Origin: Megaustenia siamemsis
Lineage: Eukaryota > Mollusca > Gastropoda > Stylommatophora > Ariophantidae
Assembly (NCBI GenBank): GCA_032433765.1
Contig: JAVIAB010000051.1
Coordinates: 81,236,847-81,300,846 of the forward strand
Reading direction: 5' to 3'
Length of the DNA: 64,000 nucleotides
Under the pieces are notes generated by a model. That model was not told where the DNA came from and searched no databases. It saw only the letters and a list, made by a program, of their open reading frames with translations. The first letter of the stretch is position 1. Every line of letters starts with the position of its first letter. Below are positions 55,896 through 64,000 of the stretch, one piece after another. Position numbers and translations under genes: made by a program.

Positions 55896-56310
55896 ATGAA
55901 ATAAACATGACAAGCAAAAAATATGGACTAGATATAAATATAAAAATTATTAAAACTATGATCATAAACAAAGATAATACTCAAAACCTTCAAGTGGATA
56001 TCAATGTTGAAGGAATAGATCTAGATTAAGTTTAGAACTACAACTACCTTGGACATACTATAACCAGTGATGGAAAATGTACAACTGAAACAAACAAATG
56101 AATAGGGATGGCAAAAAGTAATTTTGGTGGAAGGTTATACAAGGTAAAAGAGGCAGAGGCAGACCAAGACTAACATGGATGAGTATTATCAGAAGATGGA
56201 CAAGTCAGCCAATGACAACCTGCACCATCAAAGCAAGAGACAGAGCGGAATGGTGCTCCGTGGTAGCCAACCTTTGATACAGAGACAGCACTCAATAATG
56301 ATGATGAATT
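55896..56310 (+). mobile_element. LINE-C continuation after the SINE, internally deleted
   Basis: Resumes MTSKKYGLDINIKIIKTMII, then YNYLGHTITSDGKCTTETNK. A deletion around 56110-56150 jumps to the 3' end (RGRGRPRLTWMSIIRRWTS-like sequence, then GDRAEWCSVVANL-like sequence) with a short gatgatga tail at 56298-56305. Confidence 0.8.
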
Positions 56311-56324
56311 TTAATGCCATGAAA

Positions 56325-56825
56325 AATATCAAAACACATAACAATAAAACAAATAACACCAGGGCTAAAACTAAGAATAACAAAATGTTATACCTTGTCA
56401 ACATTCCTGTATGGTGCAGAAATATGGACATTCAACATGAAAAGATAAAAGAAAATTGAAGCCTTTGAAATGTGGATTTATGGAAGAATAGAAAGAATTG
56501 GATGGAAAGAAAAGAAAACAAACAATGAAGTCTTAAAACAACTAAAAATGAAAAGAGAACAACTGTAACAATTCAGACAAATGAGACTTTTGGGGCATGT
56601 TAAAAGTCACAGCAGCCTACTAAAAGTAATCTTGGAAGGGAAAATACAAGGTAAAAGAGGAAAAGGCAGACCAAGACTAACATAGATGAGCAACACCAAA
56701 AGATAGACAAGTCAGTCTATGACAACCTGCACCGTCAAAGAAAAAGACTGAGTGGAATGGTGCTCCATGGTAGCCAACCTTCAAATGGAGACAGAACTCG
56801 ATGATGAGAAAGAAAAACAGAAAAA
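56325..56825 (+). mobile_element. LINE-C second C-terminal copy
   Basis: Blocks LVNIPVWCRNMDIQHEKIKE, FEMWIYGRIERIGWKEKKTN, EVLKQLKMKREQL, RQMRLLGHVKSHSSLLKVIL and EGKIQGKRGKGRPRLT. It ends WNGAPWxPTF-like and gatgatgag. It repeats the end of the preceding copy, so it is a separate insertion or duplication. Confidence 0.8.
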
Positions 56826-57769
56826 TCTGTACAAAGTTTCAGAGTTCCTTTTGCCCCCTGATAAACAAAAAATGGTCACTTTTTCTGCAAACTATTTTGC
56901 CAGCCATAATTTTTTTGGAAATAGTTTTATAATGCACTAGATCATTTTGTTGCATTGGACAATTAAGTGTTGTAAAAATGATCTTCATCAATTAGTCTTT
57001 GAGGTTTGTTCATAAAGTAAACTTTGTGCAAAATGAAATTTGAGGAGTACACATCGACTGATTTTTTTTTAAAGGAAAAGTCAAACATGCTGTTCTTTCT
57101 TTGTTCATTTACTTTACAGAGTCAAGGGGAGAGAGATTGTTTATTGTCTTTTGGTCAAACACTATAAATCACAAACAACCATATATAAAGAGTTGACCGA
57201 TAAGTTTTAAATGTTTTTTGAAAATAATGTTCTGTGTTACAAAATGTATACATCAAAGTGAGAGGTTTCTGTAGCATTAATCATTTTATGGGTTCTGCTT
57301 ATAGAACTGAAGTGAGATATACCAGTTTTCAAAACTCTTCTGGTGCAGATAAACAGGAGCAGTTTGTGCCATAGGAGCATGTGTTTGATCTGCTGAGAAA
57401 TTAGCAGCTCCAATATACTTTTATGTTTTACTGTATCTGGTTTAAATGTAGCCTATCGTGGAGTATAGTTGTCTCTTGCAATGATCATGCACCTTGCATT
57501 TGATTCCTCAGTTTACCTCTTCAATTTTTAGTTCACATTAGTCTTTGCTGTCTCCGCTCATTTTTCACTATATTTTTCCTTCTAACTTTCACTATGTTAT
57601 TGTGTCACTTTATATATGTTCAGAGTGTTTCTTATCTTTATTTGAACCATACTTACCAATTCATTCTTCAGCTACTTCATATTATTTGTATTATTTATGT
57701 CTGTCAGTAACTGAACTTTTTTCTTTTTTCTCTCCCTCTCACTTTCTCTCTCTACCGTGTGCACATATC
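56826..57769. other. Unrecognised DNA
   Basis: AT-rich; no repeats or domains recognised. Pyrimidine-rich from 57700 to 57760. Confidence 0.45.
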
Positions 57770-58319
57770 ACCGCAATGCACAGTAGAGACAAGGGGAAAA
57801 ATGTTAAAACAGGTAAATCAATTTAAATATCTGGGATCATTGTTAACCTCAGATGGTAGATATACAACAGAGGTGAGATGCAGATTGGCTCAAGCAAAAG
57901 CAGCTTACCAAAAAATGAGTAAGATACTATGCAATCCATTTTTGGCAATAGAAACAAGAGAAAGAGTTCATAAATGTTATGTAGAGCACAGTCTTAACAT
58001 ATGGATGTGAATCGTGGACAATAGGACAACATACAAGAAAATCACTGGAGGATGTAGAAATGTGGTTTTACAGAAGAATGTTGATTTTACCATGGACAGC
58101 TAAGAAGAGTAATGAAAACGTTCTGAAAGAGGCCAAAGAAAAGAGAGAGCAAATTTCCAATATTAAGAAGGAAGAAAGAAACTCACAATTTTTCAGCCAT
58201 CTTATGAGAAGAGAAGATCTGGAATATATTGTGACAACTGGGAAAGTTGAGGGATGAAGAGATAGAGGGAAGCAAAGAGAAAAGATACCAGACAGCTTAA
58301 GAGAATTTGCTTGACAAAT

Positions 58320-58320
<1 letters not shown>
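57770..58320 (+). mobile_element. LINE-B C-terminal domain, plus arm of a palindrome
   Basis: Reads KMLKQVNQFKYLGSLLTSDG, RYTTEVRCRLAQAKAAYQKM, SKILCNPFLAIETRERVHKC and then, frame-shifted, ESWTIGQHTRKSLEDVEMWF. It continues RRMLILPWTAKKSNENVLKE and LMRREDLEYIVTTGKVEG and stops at gagaatttgcttgacaaa without the last ~100 bp. Confidence 0.88.

Positions 58321-58323
<3 letters not shown>

Positions 58324-58397
<74 letters not shown>
58324..58397. repeat. (TA)n microsatellite at the palindrome centre
   Basis: 74 bp of pure TA between two opposite LINE-B copies. Confidence 0.98.
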
Positions 58398-58399
<2 letters not shown>

Positions 58400-59008
58400 T
58401 CAGCATCATCTTAAAGTACCATTCCTGCTGGCCTAGGTGATCATGTATCTCCACAACTTTTGATCTGGACAGTTATTTATCATTTCTGTTCTTGATTTTC
58501 AGCCAAGCCATTCTCTTAAGCTGTCTGGTATCTTTTCTCTTTGCTTCCCTCTATCTCTTCATCCCTCAATTTTCCCAATTGTTACAATATATTCCAGCTG
58601 TTCTCTTCTCATTACATGGCCAAAAAATGGTGATTTCTTCTTCCTAATATTGGAAATTAGCTCTCTCTTTGCTTTTGCCTCTTTCAGAACATTTTCATTA
58701 CTCTTCTTAGCTGTCCATGGTATTCTCAACATTCTTCTGTAAAACCACATTTCTGCAGACTCCGGTGATTTTCTTGTCTGTTGTCCTATTGTCCATGATT
58801 CACACCATATGTTAAGACTGTGCTCTACATAACATTTAAGAACTCTTTTTCTTGTTTCTATTGTCAAAAATGGATTGCACAGTATCTTCCTCATTTTTTG
58901 GTAAACTGCTTTTGCCTGAGCCAACCTGTATCCAACCTCTGTTGTACATCTACCATCTGAGGTTAACAATGTTCCCATATATTTAAATTCATTTACCTGT
59001 TTTAATAA
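58398..59008 (-). mobile_element. LINE-B C-terminal domain, minus arm
   Basis: The minus frame 58559-58978 reads GTLLTSDGRCTTEVGYRLAQ, AKAVYQKMRKILCNPFLTIE, CESWTIGQQTRKSPESAEMW, FYRRMLRIPWTAKKSNENVL and FFGHVMRREQLEYIVTIGKI. The 3' end with a gatgatgctgatgat tail faces the TA tract. Its upstream limit (ttaaaacaggtaaat) matches that of the plus arm. Confidence 0.9.
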
Positions 59009-59289
59009 ATGAATAATAATTGAATTATAAAAACATTAATTACACACTGCAAACTGCTAAAGAAAACTGAACACATATTGCTCATATGTTGCTCATGTTC
59101 ATAATGCAATGAAGTTTCGTCATAATTTAGTACATGATAATTTCAGATGTAGAAAGTATGGCAAATGCCTTTATTGAAATAAAAAAAAAACCTTAACCAA
59201 ATAAAATATTCTGCAAGATGGAAGCTCTTTTGCACAGTGTTAATGGATGGTAGTTCAGTTGTTGATATTAATTATTTAAACATAAATTA

Positions 59290-59960
59290 AAGTCAATGAA
59301 CAAAACATAAAATATATGTGATATGTGAATGACACAGTCTCAATAGCAGAGACAGGATAAACTAAAAGTAAAGATAGACATAACAGTGAAAGGATGCAGC
59401 AAGTAAGATTTCAATCTAAATAGTAAGAATGCAGAATTAATGGTTATATTGGAGAAACAACCATGAGTATCAAGAAAATAAGTGAAACAATTCTGAAATA
59501 AGTGTAGCACCTCAAATGCTTTGGTACAATAATAATGTCAGGTGGAAGATGAACCACAGAAATTAAAAGCGGAATAGCACATGCCAAATTAGCATTTTGG
59601 AAAATTAAAAATGTCTTGTGCAACAAGTCTGTGTCAATAGAAGTGAGAAAGAGAGTTTATTGTGCCAGATTCTGACCCATGGAAGCGCATCATGGACAGT
59701 AGACAAACAAATGCTCATGATAAACATCAGAGAGAAACAATTGACATTTTTTAGACACATTTGAGAAGAGAAAAGTTGAAATACTTTGTCAAAACTAGGA
59801 AAATACAAAGAAAGAGAGATTGAGATGACAAAGAAAGAAGCTATTAGATAGCTTAGTATAATGGCTTGGTAAACAACAAAATTGAAATAATGCACTGTGG
59901 ATATAAATTTGTGGAAGGACATGATCACCTACATTGACCGGTTCAGCTCATGATGATATT
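59290..59960 (+). mobile_element. LINE-A copy, strongly decayed
   Basis: Traces of the YVNDTVSIAETG (YADD) block, LNSKNAELMVILEKQP, CFGTIIMSGGR, NVLCNKSVSIEVRKRVY and SWTVDKQM. It continues KREKLKYFVKTRKIQRKRD and LWKDMITYIDRFSS with tail atgatgat. An in-element deletion lies after KQM. Confidence 0.78.
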
Positions 59961-60180
59961 GTATGTTTTCTTGAGTTTTAGTTTAAATTCCAATGTAATG
60001 TCTGTGTCATGTATAAGAGTTTAAGAAAAATCTTGAATGAGTTAGGCCAAGGACATTATTCAGCAAATTTATTCACTAGCGTATATAGAACCTGATAAAG
60101 AAGAGGTTCTAGTGCCGGCAGAGTGGCGTATGTCCTGTTCAGTGTGCTTCAAAGTAAAAAAAAAATGTAAACAATAAAAC

Positions 60181-60440
60181 CCAATGAAGGCAGATATACA
60201 GACAATGATTAAAAAAATTATTTCAAGAGTCTCAGGTGGGTCTATTGTTTGGTATAGGCAGTTCTCATTGGCCATTACAGCTCAGGCTGGAGGGAGAATT
60301 GTAAAGGAAAGCAGCTATGTCTTAGCCTTGACTACAAGTACTTTGACTTTGGAGGTCATGGCAGTAACTGATGCAGTAACTTGACTGGACCCACATACTT
60401 ATGTCCATGTAAACTTTCTTTGTGATGCATCGAGTATGCT
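60181..60440 (+). pseudogene. LINE RNase H fragment
   Basis: Frame 60184-60384 and onward reads RVSGGSIVWYRQFSLAITAQ, AGGRIVKESSYVLALTTSTL, TLEVMAVTDAVT, a stop, and VHVNFLCDASSML. It parallels YTDGSVVRNKRCSWAYTAQ ... TVEVLAVTKAM ... FLSDSMSML of the 12.5-kb copy. The first Asp (YTDGS to VSGGS) and the Ser-Asp-Ser block are mutated. Confidence 0.72.
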
Positions 60441-60559
60441 ATTTTTCTTCTTCATCCTGTAATCCTGTGCATTATTGGTCCACTATTGACAGAATCCGTC
60501 AACCTTCTCAAATAATCTTTATCTTTAGTCATTCAAATTTTGCAGAGTTGAGGCCTGCA

Positions 60560-60825
60560 CATTCTTATGGGGTATGGGGAATATAATGTTAGTGACCATA
60601 TTTTTCCATGATCATTGTACATTTTTGGGTGATGTAGCTGGTATCATGCCAGACTACCTTTACTTTCTAGAGAAATCTCTGGTGCCCATTCTTAGAAGCT
60701 GGGTGAACCCTCCAGAGTCTTGTTGGGTTGAAAAAAATCAGTCACCTCTGGGAATTTAACCTGGACCCTTATGATCAGGGAGTAAGGACACTAACCACTC
60801 AACCACAAGGCTACCTTGGTATGTT
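60560..60825 (-). mobile_element. Old SINE related to SINE1
   Basis: In element orientation: A-box-like ttgtggttgagtggttagtg, B-box-like aggttaaattccc, then aatgggcaccagagatttct, gaaagtaaaggtagtctggc and atggtcactaacattatatt. The tail half parallels SINE1 but is diverged, so this is an older subfamily. Confidence 0.75.
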
Positions 60826-61336
60826 CCTTCTTGTGCTAAATTTGAATTAATAAACTTTCAGTATTCACTCCTAAAATAATTTTTGATGCTATGGAGCTCA
60901 TGTTGTGTGGTGAAATTTTATTTGAATAGGCAAGAGTTAGTTCCTCTTAGACCAAAGATGGCACATAGAGTAGAAATCATAATGCTTCTCTTGATATCAC
61001 TCACTGCTTGGTCTTCCTTCTTTTAGTTAGTGTCAGTAGCTTAGTCATATCACACTGGTTTATTGATACAGCTGGCTTTTTGAAAGAAGGTTCTAATGCA
61101 GCTTGGTGCACTCATATCAATTCATCTGATAATGGAAATGGGATCTGGCTCACAGAGTGGGTTATAAGTAGTGGCAATGAGGAAGAGAACTGGCCCCTGA
61201 CAAATGGTGTGACCTAGTTTGGAAAAATTGTATATATCATCCCTGACAATATCAAAGAACAAAGAATGACTGAAGATATTATGGAAAGGATTGGTGAAGT
61301 CTGTCATTAGTATCCCTGTGGCCCACAGAGTTATGG

Positions 61337-61371
61337 GAAGAAGAAGAAGAAAAGAAGAAGAAGAAGAAAAT
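61337..61371. repeat. (GAA)n microsatellite
   Basis: Imperfect gaagaagaa run. The 260 bp before it may be a LINE 3' end (APDKWCDLVWK-like reading near 61190). Confidence 0.9.
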
Positions 61372-61374
61372 AGA

Positions 61375-61565
61375 CTATGTAACAGGACTCATCTGTTTTA
61401 CCACTCACTGTCTCCATGAAGATTTAGTGTGCAAACCTTCTTTCATCCATTCTGAACACATGGCCAATGTACTTCAAGAGACTTCTCAGCTTGAAATGCA
61501 GGATTTTTATGTTTCTTCTCTTACAGTTAAATTTGGTGTAAAGAGTGTGTAAGAGGCAGGGGAAT
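61375..61565 (-). mobile_element. LINE C-terminal scrap
   Basis: The minus strand reads QLRSLLKYIGHVFRMDERRF with flanking KTDESC, matching the xLKxxGHVxRMDExR block of LINE C-termini. Confidence 0.6.
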
Positions 61566-62979
61566 AAATATTAAATTAAAAAGGTGCATAATGATAATGG
61601 TCTTGTATACAGTAACTGGCATGTTATTACTCTGGATGGAGTACATGTAATGAATGCTGTGTCAATGATAAAAGATAGCAACTAAAGTGGCAGAGTTTAT
61701 AAACAACTGGTATCAGTCAAATTGTGGATGTGAAAATAAATGGAAATCTTTGAGGATTTTAATAACAATATTGTCCTAGAGTGACACATATTTATATTAG
61801 CCTACATAATACGGTAGCTATGAGGTTTACTAACAAATTACATGCAATATACACATGTCTTTCTACCTGTTCTTATGGCATCGCTTTTGTTATTTATAGT
61901 GTCATGGATCAGCCAAACCATTTCCCAAAACAGAATTAAAATCATAACTGTCTTTTTTATTCATGTTTTGAGTAATGTTCTTTAGTAATATGGGTATTAC
62001 TCTTGTAGCACAGGGCTTTTGTGTTTAATGTTCCCCTTAAGTGTAGAGTCTGGTACTGTTTTAGCTCCTGTGTTTTTAAATTTCTTCTGTTCTGTTGACA
62101 AATGAGAATCAATGAAGGGTTAAAATATATTTATATAACTTGTAATAATAGAGGTATGTTTAGCTTCACAGTAGTTTTAGTTGCAACATTTGAAGTGTTG
62201 TCCTTTATTTTAATGACTATGATGAAACTTGTTTTCATTATGGACAAATTAATATGTGCTCAATTTGAACAAATTAATAGGTGTTCTGTTTTCTTTACCG
62301 TCTACAGTGTGTGATTAATATTTTTTTATAATTTCAGTAAACATTTATTTTTCTAATTACTCCTGTAACTTTTCCTTACCAAACAAGTTGGGCACACATT
62401 TATAACGTTTAATCAGCAAGATGTTTTCATTGTGCAATGAACCCATGTTCTGTAAATTGTACTTTGATATACAATAGCATAGGTTTCATCAGGTAATAAG
62501 TATCATAAACCAGTTTTGTTCTTTACTTATTTGTCTACATTGAATAAATTATATTAGTTTGGTAAGCAAAAGGCACACATGTACAAAGTAGTATGTCCAA
62601 ACATAGAGTTCATGTACCTTTAGTACTTTATAAAAATGTTACCCAACTTGCTAGTGTGTGCAATTAATTTTCAAAGCTTGATTTATTATCATTGCTTTTA
62701 ATTATTATGTAAAATATTTTATAATAAATATATAATTGCAGACAATTTAGGAAAATCTGAGCAAATAGATAATGAAACACATTCTTTGGTATAAAGACCC
62801 ATTATGTCTAACAAAAGAAAGATGAAATTCTCCCATTGAGATTACTGTACACTTGACCATCCACGACATTCATTTATCTTCATTTAAGAGCAGGTTGTAT
62901 CAAATTATGGGGCTTGTATTTTCCAACCGTAATATTTTCCATGACAGCATTTGAAGCTAAAGTAAAGTAAAGAGCTTTC
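61566..62979. other. Unrecognised AT-rich DNA
   Basis: No domain or repeat unit is seen; possibly intron sequence. Confidence 0.45.
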
Positions 62980-63165
62980 TTCACACTTTAAGCTGTATGG
63001 GAAATGTGTCATTACCCATATTTTTTAATGACCGGTGGTGAATTTTTATGGGTGATATTATAGAGTTAAGCTGGACCTTCGTCCATAAGTGCTTGGATAT
63101 CCTCCTCAGTATGTTCCTAGCTTCCCAGGCCAGCAGTGAGTAATCTAACTACTTTGCAACTGCCT
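62980..63165 (-). mobile_element. Very old SINE fragment
   Basis: tatgggaaatgtgtcattac and atgggtgatattatagagtt parallel the minus-oriented SINE at 60.58 kb. The far end resembles a tRNA-like A box (aaagtagttagattactcac on minus). Confidence 0.5.
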
Positions 63166-63569
63166 TTTTATTAAGACAATGCAATTCCAAGATATAAATA
63201 ACAGTCATCTATCAAAAACAGTTTTTCATCAAAATAATAAAAAAATGGATAACATTACTTACAAGTTAACACATAATTATATATTCATATACCTCAGATT
63301 GTCCTGTGTGTTACAGGGGCCTCATTATGAGTAAAGAATAGTGACACTGTGACCTTTCAAGCATGTCATAAGAGGCAGCTAAGGAGGTTGATTGATGGCT
63401 TGACAAGCTGTCATTGTAAAAAGTATTGTTATGAAAACAGAGCCATAGATTTTAGAAGCAGTGATCTCTGCAATATGTGCCATTCTGGCATGCAAGGTTT
63501 CTGTTTTTGAGATTGGTTTTGCCCTATGTGTCGTCCTCGGCTCGAAAGGACAGTAGATAGATACCTCAG
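63166..63569. other. Spacer, nothing recognised
   Basis: No supported feature. Confidence 0.4.
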
Positions 63570-63810
63570 AATGAATTCAAAACTAGTGTAGAAATAATAG
63601 AGATGATAGAGCATCCAAACATATCATCTATAATCAATAGAAGAATGTGGTCATATGTTGGCCATGTGGTAATAAGTGACAACAAAGAAAATCTCAAAGT
63701 AGGCCCTAAAATGGGAACCAGAAGGTAATAGAAAAAGAGGTTGGCCTTAAAAAGCAGTAAAAAGAACATTGAGATGAGTGTTAAAAAGAGTAAGCATCAA
63801 CTCCCTTGCT
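63570..63810 (+). mobile_element. LINE C-terminal fragment next to an array
   Basis: Shifted frames read INRRMWSYVGHVVISDNKEN, then KRGWP-type sequence and STPLLRLSDSP-type sequence into the array. The layout is that of a LINE end. Confidence 0.55.
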
Positions 63811-64000
63811 GAGACTGAGTGACTCGCCCCATAGAGGGATGTGTACCGAGACAATGTAGGTCCCATGAGACTGAGTGACTCGCCCCATAGAGGGATGTGT
63901 AGCGAGACAATGTTGGTCCTATGAGACTGAGTGACTCGCCCTGTAGAGGGATGTGTAGTGAGACAATGTAGGTCCTATGAGAGTGAGTGACTTGCCCATA
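63811..64000. repeat. 56-bp tandem array, cut by the window end
   Basis: Units start at 63811, 63867, 63923 and 63979: gagactgagtgactcgcccc, atagagggatgtgtagcgag, acaatgtaggtcctat. At least 3.4 copies. The first unit continues the reading of the adjacent LINE fragment. Confidence 0.93.

Noticed and set aside
60574..60759. 61-codon frame
   Set aside because: It lies within a minus-oriented SINE.

Overview
This is eukaryotic, invertebrate-type nuclear DNA: AT-rich, with no operons and no compact genes. It is packed with non-LTR retrotransposon (LINE) pieces, tRNA-derived SINEs, hAT DNA transposon remnants and tandem arrays. The mixture of RTE/CR1-like and RNase-H-bearing LINEs with several SINE families would suit a mollusc or another spiralian. 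That is inference only; nothing in the window fixes the species.

Layout. 1-1430 is a 25-bp satellite. 2.3-9.9 kb holds hAT and LINE fragments around a 1.6-kb trinucleotide-like tract. 10-12.3 kb holds nested SINEs. 11.6-13.6 kb holds two RNase-H LINE tails. 13.65-15.07 kb holds two 33-bp arrays in opposite orientation. 15.2-18.2 kb holds LINE 3' ends. 18.6-19.8 kb is a 74-bp array and 20.4-20.8 kb a 39-bp array. 21.97-24.93 kb is a decayed hAT transposon with its own internal minisatellite and a SINE. 24.9-30.1 kb is a 62/68-bp satellite that starts inside the hAT terminus. 33.8-35.9 kb is a 36-bp array. 41.9-45.0 kb is a 5'-truncated LINE with RT and RNase H that carries twelve copies of a 95-bp piece of its own coding region. 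50.1-50.9 kb is an internally deleted hAT with its target-site duplication. 54-64 kb is again LINE and SINE material, ending in a 56-bp array that runs off the window.

The only convincing host coding sequence is one 173-bp exon at 53493-53665 (+). It has clean splice sites and encodes a RhoGEF/RasGRF-like PH-domain segment. Nearly all other long open frames are by-products of arrays whose period is a multiple of three (33, 36 and 39 bp) or are LINE fragments.

The most interesting theme is that tandem arrays here repeatedly grow out of transposable elements. The 5.2-kb satellite monomer is a hAT terminal repeat plus target-site duplication plus host flank. A 65-bp minisatellite is a piece of the same hAT's transposase. 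The 95-bp array is LINE coding sequence, and the terminal 56-bp array adjoins and probably derives from a LINE C-terminus. Target-site duplications were read directly for five SINE1 copies (two of them imperfect), one SINE-like element with an ATAAC tail, one LINE and two hAT elements, so much of the insertion order can be worked out.
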